A stretch of 64,000 nucleotides of DNA from Streptomyces atroolivaceus (GTDB lineage: Bacteria > Actinomycetota > Actinomycetes > Streptomycetales > Streptomycetaceae). The translations under genes were made by a program, and so were the position numbers. The stretch's first letter is position 1; every line of letters begins with the position of its first letter. A model generated the notes under the pieces. It saw only the letters and a list, made by a program, of their open reading frames with translations, ran no database searches and was not told the origin of the DNA. Location: positions 310,001 to 374,000 of the forward strand of contig NZ_JNXG01000004.1 in assembly GCF_000717025.1 (NCBI RefSeq), read 5' to 3'. This document shows, piece after piece, positions 53,816 through 61,599 of the stretch.

Positions 53816-55018
53816 TCAGCCCCGCAGCACCAGCGCCTGCCCCGCCACCACCAGCAGCACCTGCTCGCACTCGGCGGCGAACGCCGCGTTCAACCGGCCC
53901 AGTTCGTCCCGGAAACGCCGCCCCGAGGCCGTCGCGGGAACCACGCCCGAGCCGGTCTCGTTGGTCACGGCGACGACCGTACGACGTGTCCCGCGTACCG
54001 CGCGGACCAGCTCGGCGACCCGTTCGCGCAGCTTCTCCTCCCCGCCGTCCGCCCACCTGCCGTCGTCCCACGCCTCGACCCGGTCCATCGCGTCCGTCAG
54101 CCACAGCGACAGACAGTCGATCAGCAGCGGCGGGCCGTCCTCCGCCAGCAGACCCGCCAGTTCGCAGGTCTCCTCGGTGCGCCACGCGGCCGGCCTGCGC
54201 TCCCGGTGCAGCCCGATCCGGGCCGCCCACTCGGCGTCCCCCTCGCGGTGGCCGCCCGTAGCCACGTACACCACCTCGGGAAAGGTCTCCAGGCGCTGCT
54301 CCGCCTCCACCGACTTCCCCGACCGGGCCCCGCCCGTGACCAGGGTGCGCCGGGGCACCTCGGCCACCGCGTGGTACGCGCCCACCGGCAGCGTCGTCCC
54401 GTCCGGAACCGCTCGCGCCCCGCCGGCCGCGAGCCGGCGGTCGAGCTCGTCACCGGGCGGCGCGTCGTGGTCCAGGTGGACGGCGATCACCTCGGTGGTG
54501 GCCACGACGGCCTCGACGGCGCGCAGCCGGGCCACCGCGTCGGGCCGCGTGATCACGTCGCACACGACCATGTCGTACGGCTCCGCCACCCGGTCGGCCA
54601 GACCGGCGGGGGAGGCCCCGGGCGGCAGGTAGAGCAGGCGCTCACCCTCCGGCGACGTCACCTCGTAACCCGTACCGGGTGCGTCCATCGCCACGGCCCG
54701 GACCCGGTGCCCGCTGATCAGCGTCAGCTCCTGGCCGTCCGGGACCCGCCCGGCGGGCGGGAGCGAGGCGGGCAGCTCCACCGCGGGCCCGTCGTGAGGG
54801 TGGGTCAGCAGCACCTGCCGCACGGCGGCGAGCGAGTGACCCGCGCGGGCGGCGGCGAACACGGCGCCCGGGGTGAGGTCCAGCAGCAGCGCGTCGTCCA
54901 CGAGCAGCGCGGTCGCGGCGCGCGCCCCCACGCCGCGGGAGGACGCGCAGACGGCGCAGGGGCAGTCGGGCCGCGGCAGCCCGTCGGGGGCTCCGGTGCC
55001 GAGCAGTGTCAGTTCCAC
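53816..55018 (-). CDS. cobU: CobU (adenosylcobinamide kinase/guanylyltransferase) fused to MBL-like domain
   Basis: A 400-residue fusion. Residues 222-400 are CobU: P-loop 229-236 in TLVTGGARSGKSVEAE, then YVATGGHREGDAEW and a C-terminal VTNETGSGVVPATASGRRFRD. It phosphorylates adenosylcobinamide and transfers GMP. Residues 1-215 resemble PhnP/metallo-beta-lactamase folds: LTLLGTGAPDGLPRPDCPC, a Cys cluster (C19, C21, C24), and LLTHPHDGPAVEL where HxHxDH is expected. The metal motif is incomplete (H73-P-H75-D76, no second His pair), so enzymatic activity of that part is doubtful. GTG 55018 follows GGAGG by 8 nt. The fusion is known in other streptomycetes to my recollection. Confidence 0.85.
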   Translation of the reverse strand: MELTLLGTGAPDGLPRPDCPCAVCASSRGVGARAATALLVDDALLLDLTPGAVFAAARAGHSLAAVRQVLLTHPHDGPAVELPASLPPAGRVPDGQELTLISGHRVRAVAMDAPGTGYEVTSPEGERLLYLPPGASPAGLADRVAEPYDMVVCDVITRPDAVARLRAVEAVVATTEVIAVHLDHDAPPGDELDRRLAAGGARAVPDGTTLPVGAYHAVAEVPRRTLVTGGARSGKSVEAEQRLETFPEVVYVATGGHREGDAEWAARIGLHRERRPAAWRTEETCELAGLLAEDGPPLLIDCLSLWLTDAMDRVEAWDDGRWADGGEEKLRERVAELVRAVRGTRRTVVAVTNETGSGVVPATASGRRFRDELGRLNAAFAAECEQVLLVVAGQALVLRG

Positions 55019-55104
55019 GCTCTGATCCTCCCGTGTCCATGTACCACCTGCGCGCCCGGGACACCCACTAGTCTTCGGGGAGCAACGTGACCCAGGAGGC
55101 GGAC

Positions 55105-55308
55105 ATGGCGTGGACGTGGCGGTTCGAGAAGTCCGACGGTACGGAGACGGAGCCGGCGCTGCAGCCGGAGGAGTTCACGACCCAGGGCGACGCGGAGTCC
55201 TGGATCGGTGAGTTCTGGAAGGAACTCCTCGAAGGCGGCGCGGACCAGGTGACGCTCTTCGAGGACACGACGAAGATCTACGGCCCGATGAGCCTCCAGG
55301 CCGACTGA
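55105..55308 (+). CDS. Small conserved acidic protein
   Basis: A 67-residue acidic protein (AWTWRFEKSDGTETEPALQP; WIGEFWKELLEGGADQVTLF). AGGAGG (55094-55099) lies 5 nt before ATG 55105, so the longer frame from 55087 is not used. Family conserved in streptomycetes as far as I recall; function unknown. It is divergent from cobU and ends before a hairpin. Confidence 0.8.
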   Translation: MAWTWRFEKSDGTETEPALQPEEFTTQGDAESWIGEFWKELLEGGADQVTLFEDTTKIYGPMSLQAD

Positions 55309-55318
55309 GGCCCGTCGG

Positions 55319-55346
55319 CCCGCCCGGGCCCCGGCGCCCGGGCGGG
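55319..55346. terminator. Bidirectional hairpin between the small acidic gene and the protease gene
   Basis: A perfect 11-bp stem (CCCGCCCGGGC at 55319-55329, complement at 55336-55346) with a 6-nt loop between converging genes. Confidence 0.75.
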
Positions 55347-55394
55347 TCCTCCTCGCCCGCCGGGCCGCGCGGCCGTTCCGCCGCCGACCGGCTC

Positions 55395-56468
55395 TCAGAT
55401 CTCGCCCAGGGTGACCTCGGCGGTCTTCGCCGCGTCCCCCCGCGTGTACGTCACCCTGATCCTCTGGCCCGGCCTGTCGTCCGCCAGGGCCTCCGAGAGC
55501 GAGGTGATCGTCGTGACCGGGGTGTCGCCGATCCGGGTGATGACGTCCCCGACGCGCATGCCCGCCTCATCCGCGGCCCCGCCCTCCTGGGCGCTGACGA
55601 TCGCGACGCCGGCGGGCTGGTACCGGTCGTCGACGACGGTGCGGCCCGTGATGTCCAGCGCCGCCCGGCCCGAGTCGGTGACCTTTCCTGACTCGATGAT
55701 CTGGTCGGCCACCGTCCGCACCATCGAGACCGGGATGGCGAAACCGATCCCGGGCGCCGCGCTGCCGCCCAGCTGGGGATCGGTGGCCGCGAGGGTCGGG
55801 ACACCGATCACCTCGCTGTCGAGGTTCACCAGCGCCCCGCCGCTGTTGCCCGGGTTGATGGCCGCCGAGGTCTGCACCATGTCGGCGAGCGTCGCCCCCG
55901 TACCGCCGCCCGAGCCGCTCTCGCTGACGGTCCGGCCCACGGCCGAGACGATGCCCTGGGTGACGCTGCTGGACAGGCCGAGCGGTGAGCCCATCGCCAG
56001 GACGATCTGACCCACCTCGACCTCGTCGGTGTCGCCGAACTCCGCGGCCCGCAGACCGTCGGGGACGTCGTCGAGCCTGACGACGGCCAGGTCCTGCTCC
56101 GGATAGGAGGAGACCAGGGACGCCTTGAGCACCTTCTCGCCGGTGGCGACGCTGACGTCGAAGCTCTTCTCGTCGCCCACGACGTGGGCGTTCGTGACGA
56201 TGTGGCCCTTGTCGTCGTAGACGATGCCCGAGCCGAGGCCCTCCCCGGCGCCGATCTGCACGACGGAGGGGAGCACGTCCTTGATGACCGCCCGGTACTG
56301 ATCCTCCAGGTCCCCGGCGGCCCGGGGCACCGCCTGCTGCCGGACCGGTGCGGAGGACGGGGCGGGGCCCGGCCCGGCGCAGCCGCCCGCCAGGGCGATC
56401 GCGCAGGCACCGGCGGCCAGGGGCGTGAGCGAGCGGCGTGCCCGGCTGCGGGGATGGGTTGCGTCCAT
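55395..56468 (-). CDS. HtrA-like trypsin-fold serine protease lipoprotein with PDZ domain
   Basis: A 357-residue exported protease. A lipobox at LAGGC (C30) follows a hydrophobic signal. The catalytic triad is H95 (VTNAHVVG), D126 (EQDLAVVRL) and S209 (PGNSGGALV). A C-terminal PDZ domain (about 270-357; VAIVSAQEGGAADEAGMRVG) recognises substrates. Members degrade or refold damaged envelope proteins. ATG 56468 starts the signal peptide. It acts outside the membrane. Regulation by envelope stress is plausible but not visible. Confidence 0.94.
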   Translation of the reverse strand: MDATHPRSRARRSLTPLAAGACAIALAGGCAGPGPAPSSAPVRQQAVPRAAGDLEDQYRAVIKDVLPSVVQIGAGEGLGSGIVYDDKGHIVTNAHVVGDEKSFDVSVATGEKVLKASLVSSYPEQDLAVVRLDDVPDGLRAAEFGDTDEVEVGQIVLAMGSPLGLSSSVTQGIVSAVGRTVSESGSGGGTGATLADMVQTSAAINPGNSGGALVNLDSEVIGVPTLAATDPQLGGSAAPGIGFAIPVSMVRTVADQIIESGKVTDSGRAALDITGRTVVDDRYQPAGVAIVSAQEGGAADEAGMRVGDVITRIGDTPVTTITSLSEALADDRPGQRIRVTYTRGDAAKTAEVTLGEI

Positions 56469-56541
56469 GCCCGGAGTATCGCCAGGGCCGCCCCCGGCGG
56501 CCCGTGCTGGTGGGCCGATCAGGCGTACGCCGCCGGAGGCG

Positions 56542-57309
56542 TCAGCCGCGTACCCCGCACAGGTGCAGCAGCGCCGCGATCCCGCGGTACGGATCGGTGC
56601 GCCCGGCCCGGTCCTCGGCGGCGAAGACCCGGGCCAGCTCCTCGGGACCGGGCAGCCCCGCCTCGTTGCTCACGTTGTCCGTGAAGACCCGTACGCCGTA
56701 CCAGGCGTGCAGCGGGGCGGCGATCCCCGCGAGTGTGGCCCGCAGGGCCTCGAGCCGGTCCGCCCGGACGTCGAGACCGAGCCTGTTCGTGTACGTGTCC
56801 GTGTCGAACGCGGCCAGGGCCGCGCCGAAGTCGCCCGCCGTCCCCGGCCGCATCGCGAGCGCGTCCGCGTTCCGTACGAGCAGCGACAGCAGACCGCCGG
56901 GCGCCAGCATGCGGGCCAGGCCGGCCAGCATCGGGTCCGGCTCCGGGACGTACATCAGCACCCCGTGGCAGAGCACCACGTCGAAGCTGCCGGGCAGGAA
57001 GTGGACCCCGGTGTCCCGGCCGTCGCCCTCGATGAGGCGCACCCGCTCGCGGATGCCCTCGGGCTCGGCGGCGAGGGACTCCCGGGCGGTGTCCAGCATC
57101 GCGCCGTCGGACTCCAGGCCGGTCACGGAGTGCCCGGCCCGCGCCAGGCGCAGTGCCTGCGTGCCCTGGCCCATGCCGACGTCGAGCACCCGCAGCCGCT
57201 GCCCCACGGGGAAGCGGGCGGCTATCTGCTCGTCGAGCTGCCGGGCGACGAGCTCCTGGCGGACCGTGTTGCGCAGGCCGCCGAGCCCGTCCAGCCACTG
57301 GGAGGACAC
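56542..57309 (-). CDS. SAM-dependent methyltransferase (CmoM/SmtA-like)
   Basis: A 255-residue methyltransferase. Motif I is RVLDVGMGQGTQALRLARAG at about 40-59; GLESDGAMLD gives the acidic ribose ligand; SFDVVLCHGVLMYV is motif II/post. The N-terminus, WLDGLGGLRNTVRQELVARQL, is that of the SmtA/CmoM-like group. CmoM methylates tRNA wobble 5-carboxymethoxyuridine in Escherichia coli, but that role here is only inferred from family. GTG 57309 start. It lies 26 bp after the DUF3043 gene on the same strand and may be in one operon. Confidence 0.85.
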   Translation of the reverse strand: MSSQWLDGLGGLRNTVRQELVARQLDEQIAARFPVGQRLRVLDVGMGQGTQALRLARAGHSVTGLESDGAMLDTARESLAAEPEGIRERVRLIEGDGRDTGVHFLPGSFDVVLCHGVLMYVPEPDPMLAGLARMLAPGGLLSLLVRNADALAMRPGTAGDFGAALAAFDTDTYTNRLGLDVRADRLEALRATLAGIAAPLHAWYGVRVFTDNVSNEAGLPGPEELARVFAAEDRAGRTDPYRGIAALLHLCGVRG

Positions 57310-57335
57310 CCCCGTGAAGCCGGGGGTCTCCGTGC

Positions 57336-57935
57336 TCAGGGCCGCTCTCCCCGCTTGACCTGCGGCTTGGGCAGACGCAGTCGGCGCATCTGGAGCGTAC
57401 GCATCAGGCCGTAGGCCACCGCGCCGCGCTTGGGAGTGTCCGGGAAGCGCTGGGCCAGCTGCTTCTTGAGGCGGAACCCGAGGCCGATGGAGTCGACGAC
57501 GATCAGCACGATCACGCCGAGCCAGAGCAGCAGCGAGATGTTCTGGATGTTCTGGACCTGGATGACGCTGAGGATCAGGATGACCACCGCGAGCGGAAGG
57601 AAATACTCCGCGATGCAGAAGCGCGAGTCCACGAAGTCACGGACGAAGCGCCGCACCGGCCCCTTGTCACGCACCGGCAGGTAGCGCTCGTCGCCCGATG
57701 CGAGCGCCTCCCGCTGCCGGGCCATGTCGGCCCGGCGCGCTTCGCGCTGGCGCTTGGCGGCCTCCTTGCGGTCTGTCGGCGCGCCGCTGGAGGCACGTCG
57801 GCGCTGCGTCTGGGCCTCGCTGCGCTTGGGGGTGGGGCGACCCTTGGGAGCCTGGGGGTCGCGGGGCGTCTTGGAGAGGTCCGCCGTCACCTTGCCGGTG
57901 GGGGCCTTCTCTTCCTTGGAGCGGCTACGGAACAC
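57336..57935 (-). CDS. DUF3043 membrane protein
   Basis: A 199-residue protein. The basic, Lys/Arg-rich N-terminal 90 residues (RSKEEKAPTGKVTADLSKTP; RREAKRQREARRADMARQRE-like) are followed by PVRDKGPVRRFVRDFVDSR, the conserved DUF3043 core, and two transmembrane segments at about 110-131 and 136-157. The C-terminus is basic (MRRLRLPKPQVKRG). GTG 57935 starts it; the site is weak. Common in actinobacteria; unknown role, perhaps in envelope biology given its PspA neighbour. Divergent from pspA. Confidence 0.88.
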   Translation of the reverse strand: MFRSRSKEEKAPTGKVTADLSKTPRDPQAPKGRPTPKRSEAQTQRRRASSGAPTDRKEAAKRQREARRADMARQREALASGDERYLPVRDKGPVRRFVRDFVDSRFCIAEYFLPLAVVILILSVIQVQNIQNISLLLWLGVIVLIVVDSIGLGFRLKKQLAQRFPDTPKRGAVAYGLMRTLQMRRLRLPKPQVKRGERP

Positions 57936-58218
57936 AAAACCCAAGGGTACGGGGTCGGCCGGGACTACCGGAGACCGGCCGGGAACGATCCGGCAACGGC
58001 CTGCGCCCTGAAAAGTGTTCCGACAGGGGCAGAACGGACGTTGCCGACGCATCCCTGATGTTCGTCTACTCCCTGCGCGGGAGCGGCCGCCGGCGTCAGT
58101 CGTCCTTGCGGAGGAGCACATCCGTGCTCGAACAGTGCGGTAATGGAGACAGGGCCCGTACTGTGGGTTCTGTTGGAGTGCTGGAGCTCAGTCCGTCAGA
58201 AGGGGGCGCGCGAAGCCC
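57936..58218. other. Divergent promoter region between DUF3043 and pspA genes
   Basis: 283 bp with no credible gene. It must hold the promoters for both genes. I see no confident -10/-35 pair; a GAACAGTGCGGTAATGG stretch (from about 58132) is the only promoter-like element, which I do not call. Confidence 0.4.
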
Positions 58219-59013
58219 ATGAGCGGTGTCATGAAGCGTATGGGAATGATCTTCCGCGCGAAGGCAAACAAGGCCCTTGACCGGGCCGAGGATCCGCGCG
58301 AGACCCTCGATTACTCGTACCAGAAGCAGCTGGAGCTGCTCCAGAAGGTACGCCGCGGCGTCGCCGACGTGGCGACCTCGCGCAAGAGGCTGGAGCTGCA
58401 GCTGAATCAGCTGCAGGGGCAGTCGTCGAAGCTGGAGGACCAGGGCCGCAAGGCTCTCGCGCTCGGCCGCGAGGACCTGGCCCGCGAGGCGCTGTCGAGG
58501 CGCGCCGCCCTTCAGCAGCAGGTCACGGACCTGGAGACGCAGCACCAGACGCTGCAGGGTGAGGAGGAGAAGCTCACTCTCGCGGCCCAGCGTCTGCAGG
58601 CCAAGGTCGATGCCTTCCGGACGAAGAAGGAGACCATCAAGGCCACCTACACCGCGGCCCAGGCCCAGACCCGGATCGGCGAGGCCTTCTCGGGCATCTC
58701 CGAGGAGATGGGCGACGTCGGCCTGGCGATCCAGCGGGCCGAGGACAAGACCCAGCAGCTCCAGGCCCGCGCGGGCGCCATCGACGAACTGCTGGCCTCC
58801 GGGGCCCTCGACGACGCCTCCGGCACGGCGAAGGACGACATCGCCGCCGAGCTGGACCGGATCTCCGGTGGTACGGATGTGGAACTGGAGCTGCAGCGCA
58901 TGAAGGCCGAGCTGGCCGGGGGTTCCGCCGGGCAGCAGCAGGCCATCGAGGGCGGCGCCGAGGACGCGGCACCGCAGCAGCAGCAGTCTCCGCACAGGTT
59001 CGACAAGCAGTGA
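58219..59013 (+). CDS. pspA: PspA/IM30-family membrane-stress protein
   Basis: A 264-residue coiled-coil peripheral membrane protein that stabilises the cytoplasmic membrane under stress. It opens with the amphipathic helix GVMKRMGMIFRAKANKAL, followed by DPRETLDYSYQKQLELLQKV and long heptad-rich helices (GREDLAREALSRRAALQQQV; TLQGEEEKLTLAAQRLQAKV). The C-terminus is Gln-rich and disordered, longer than in enterobacterial PspA. ATG 58219 used; ATG 58231 is another possibility. The next gene, PspAA-like, starts 10 bp after its stop, so they form an operon. Confidence 0.93.
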   Translation: MSGVMKRMGMIFRAKANKALDRAEDPRETLDYSYQKQLELLQKVRRGVADVATSRKRLELQLNQLQGQSSKLEDQGRKALALGREDLAREALSRRAALQQQVTDLETQHQTLQGEEEKLTLAAQRLQAKVDAFRTKKETIKATYTAAQAQTRIGEAFSGISEEMGDVGLAIQRAEDKTQQLQARAGAIDELLASGALDDASGTAKDDIAAELDRISGGTDVELELQRMKAELAGGSAGQQQAIEGGAEDAAPQQQQSPHRFDKQ

Positions 59014-59023
59014 GGGCGGCGTC

Positions 59024-59302
59024 ATGATCGTACGGATCATGGGGGAGGGCCAGGTCGTACTGGCCGACAGTCATGTCGCCGAGCTGAACAAGCTCGACGA
59101 CATACTCCTCGCGGAGATGGAGAGCGGTGACGGACCAGGCTTCCGCACCACGCTCCACGCGCTTCTGGACAAGGTGCGCGAGCTCGGCTCGCCGCTCCCC
59201 GACGACTCCCTGGAGCCGTCCGAACTGATCCTGCCGGCACCCGACGCCACCCTCGAAGAGGTGCGCTCCATGCTCCGCGACGACGGGCTGATCCCCGGCT
59301 GA
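59024..59302 (+). CDS. PspAA-domain protein
   Basis: A 92-residue soluble protein starting VRIMGEGQVVLADSHVAELN, with a later EMESGDGPGFRTTLHALLDK; this matches the PspAA family described by comparative genomics as the usual partner of PspA in actinobacteria and archaea. GAGGGCGGC precedes the ATG and only 10 bp separate it from pspA. Its exact role is not known; it likely regulates or bridges PspA. A two-component system follows after a terminator. Confidence 0.85.
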   Translation: MIVRIMGEGQVVLADSHVAELNKLDDILLAEMESGDGPGFRTTLHALLDKVRELGSPLPDDSLEPSELILPAPDATLEEVRSMLRDDGLIPG

Positions 59303-59322
59303 CCGGCCACCTCCGCACTCCG

Positions 59323-59360
59323 ACGACGCCCCGCCCGGCCCGCCCGGCGCGGGGCGTCGT
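59323..59360 (+). terminator. Terminator of the pspA operon
   Basis: A perfect 12-bp stem (ACGACGCCCCGC at 59323-59334, complement at 59349-59360) with a 14-nt loop, 20 nt after the PspAA stop. Confidence 0.8.
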
Positions 59361-59440
59361 GCTGTCCCGCCCCGTGCCGTGACGACGTCCGGAGACCGTA
59401 CGGACCGCCGAACCGGCGGCAGGCCGTACCGTGGTCCGAC

Positions 59441-60706
59441 GTGACCACCCTCGGAACCGGGTTCGCGCGCGCCCGACGCTGGCTGCGCGGCCATCCCCTC
59501 GCCTTCGACGGTGGCCTCGCCGCGGCCGTGCTCGTCTGCATGGTCTGCGCGTCGTTCGCCGAGCCGAATCCGGGCCACGGGCCGGTCTTCGGAGTCCGGA
59601 CACCCGGCCCGTCCAGCGTGCTGCTGATGGTGCTCGGGGCCGGGGCGCTCGTCCTGCGCCGCCGCGAGCCCATGGCGGTGCTCGCCGTCACCGGGCTGCT
59701 GTCCGCCGCCGAGTTCGCCCTGACGGATCCTCCCGCCCCCGTCGTGATGAGCGCGGTCATCGCGCTCTTCACCGTCGCGGCCAGCACCGACCGCCCCACC
59801 ACCTGGCGGGTCGGCCTGCTGACCATGGGCGTGCTGACCGTGACCGCGATGGTGGCCGGCACGACGCCCTGGTACAGCCAGGAGAACCTCGGCGTCCTCG
59901 CCTGGACGGGGCTGGCCGGGGCCGCCGGCGACGCGGTCCGCAGCAGACGCGCGTTCATCGACGCGATCAGGGAACGGGCCGAACGCGCGGAGCGCACCCG
60001 CGAGGAGGAGGCCCGCCGCAGGGTGGCCGAGGAGCGGCTGAGGATCGCCCGGGACCTGCACGACGTCGTCGCCCACCACATCGCCCTGGTCAACGTCCAG
60101 GCCGGGGTCGCGGCGCACGTCATGGACAAGCGCCCCGACCAGGCGAAGGAGGCACTCGCCCACGTGCGGGAAGCCAGCCGCTCCGCCCTCAACGAGCTGC
60201 GGACCACGGTCGGGCTGCTGCGCCAGTCCGGCGACCCGGAGGCGCCCACGGAACCCGCGCCGGGGCTCGCCGTCCTCGACACCCTGGTCGACACCTTCCG
60301 TAACGCCGGGCTCCCCGTCGAGGTGGCCTGCACCGACCCCGACAGGCCGCTGCCCGCGGCGGTCGACCTCGCGGCCTACCGGATCATCCAGGAAGCCCTG
60401 ACCAACGTGCGCAAACACGCGGGTGCCGGTGCCAGGGCCGAGGTGAGCGTCGTACGGGTCGGGCGGACCGTGGAGGTCACCGTGCTCGACGACGGCCGGG
60501 GGGCGGATCCCCGGCCGCCGTCGGCCGACGGCGGCCGGCACGGTCTGATCGGCATGCGCGAACGCGTCACCGCACTCGGCGGCAGGCTCACGGCAGGGCC
60601 CCGTTACGGAGGCGGATTCAGGGTGCATGCGATCCTGCCCGTCGAGTCCCGCACACACGCTCCGGAAGTACCGGGCGCGGCGGGGACGACGGGGGGATGC
60701 GCGTGA
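59441..60706 (+). CDS. Sensor histidine kinase (HisKA_3)
   Basis: A 421-residue membrane kinase with an N-terminal membrane domain (hydrophobic segments at about 22-40, 57-75, 80-95, 99-118 and 122-142). The phospho-acceptor His is in IARDLHDVVAHHIALV. The HATPase part has EALTNVRKHA (N box), DDGRGADPR (G1) and GLIGMRERV (G2). GTG 59441 start. Its frame overlaps the response regulator gene by 10 bp. Location after pspA suggests a cell-envelope signal, an inference. Confidence 0.94.
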   Translation: MTTLGTGFARARRWLRGHPLAFDGGLAAAVLVCMVCASFAEPNPGHGPVFGVRTPGPSSVLLMVLGAGALVLRRREPMAVLAVTGLLSAAEFALTDPPAPVVMSAVIALFTVAASTDRPTTWRVGLLTMGVLTVTAMVAGTTPWYSQENLGVLAWTGLAGAAGDAVRSRRAFIDAIRERAERAERTREEEARRRVAEERLRIARDLHDVVAHHIALVNVQAGVAAHVMDKRPDQAKEALAHVREASRSALNELRTTVGLLRQSGDPEAPTEPAPGLAVLDTLVDTFRNAGLPVEVACTDPDRPLPAAVDLAAYRIIQEALTNVRKHAGAGARAEVSVVRVGRTVEVTVLDDGRGADPRPPSADGGRHGLIGMRERVTALGGRLTAGPRYGGGFRVHAILPVESRTHAPEVPGAAGTTGGCA

Positions 60707-61392
60707 CGCCCATCAAGGTGCTGCTCGCCGACGACCAGGCGTTGCTGCGCAGCGCGTTCCGGGTGCTGGTCGACTCCGAGCCCGACATGCGGGTCGTCGG
60801 TGAGGCCGCCGACGGGGCGGAGGCCGTGGCCCTGGCCCGTTCGACGCTCGCCGACGTGGTGCTGATGGACATCCGGATGCCGGGCACCGACGGGCTCGCC
60901 GCCACCCGGATGATCAGCGCCGACCCGGACCTGGCGGGCGTGCGGATCGTCATGCTCACCACCTTCGAGGTGGACGAGTACGTCGTCCAGTCCCTCCGCG
61001 CCGGCGCCTCCGGCTTCCTGGGCAAGGGGGCGGAACCGGACGAACTGCTCAACGCCATCCGGGTCGCCGCCGCCGGTGAGGCGCTGCTCTCCCCGGCCGC
61101 GACCAAGGGCCTCATCGCCAGCTTCCTCGCCCAGCCGGGCAGCGCCGGGGAGGGACCCGAGGGCGCGGCGTACTCCGAGCGCCTCGCCGCGCTCACGGGG
61201 CGCGAGCGAGAGGTGCTCGTCCAGGTGGCGGGCGGGCACTCCAACGACCAGATCGCCGACCGGCTCGTCGTCAGCCCGCTCACCGTGAAGACCCATGTGA
61301 ACCGGGCGATGGCGAAGCTCGGCGCACGGGACCGGGCCCAATTGGTCGTCATTGCCTACGAATCGGGCCTGGTCCGCCCCAGGGTGGAGTGA
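60697..61392 (+). CDS. NarL/LuxR-type response regulator
   Basis: A 231-residue regulator. The receiver has D12/D13 (LLADDQALL), phospho-acceptor D58 (VVLMDIRMPG) and GFLGKGAE carrying the conserved Lys. The LuxR helix-turn-helix starts LTGREREVLVQVAGGHSNDQ. ATG 60697 overlaps the kinase gene by 10 bp; GTG 60703 is a possible alternative. It is the cognate partner of the kinase. Confidence 0.94.
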   Translation: MRVTPIKVLLADDQALLRSAFRVLVDSEPDMRVVGEAADGAEAVALARSTLADVVLMDIRMPGTDGLAATRMISADPDLAGVRIVMLTTFEVDEYVVQSLRAGASGFLGKGAEPDELLNAIRVAAAGEALLSPAATKGLIASFLAQPGSAGEGPEGAAYSERLAALTGREREVLVQVAGGHSNDQIADRLVVSPLTVKTHVNRAMAKLGARDRAQLVVIAYESGLVRPRVE

Positions 61393-61599
61393 CGGGTGTA
61401 GTCCCGGCTACTCCAGCTGCGGTATGCGCGAGATAAGAAAGCAACCCGGGGACCGACGATCTCGCGCACGGAACCGGCGATCGTATAGGTGGCGGGCTGT
61501 GTCCCCTGTGATCACCGAAGCGAGCTCCGCAGTGAGCGCCGACGTGGGCACCGAGCAGCCGCCCATCTGCCGCGTAAGCCACAGAAGAGAGACCCACCC

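Noticed and set aside
50910..55018. A cobalamin riboswitch near the cob genes
   Set aside because: I looked for a B12-box-like leader before cobS, cobT and cobU. The gaps are short and none shows one.
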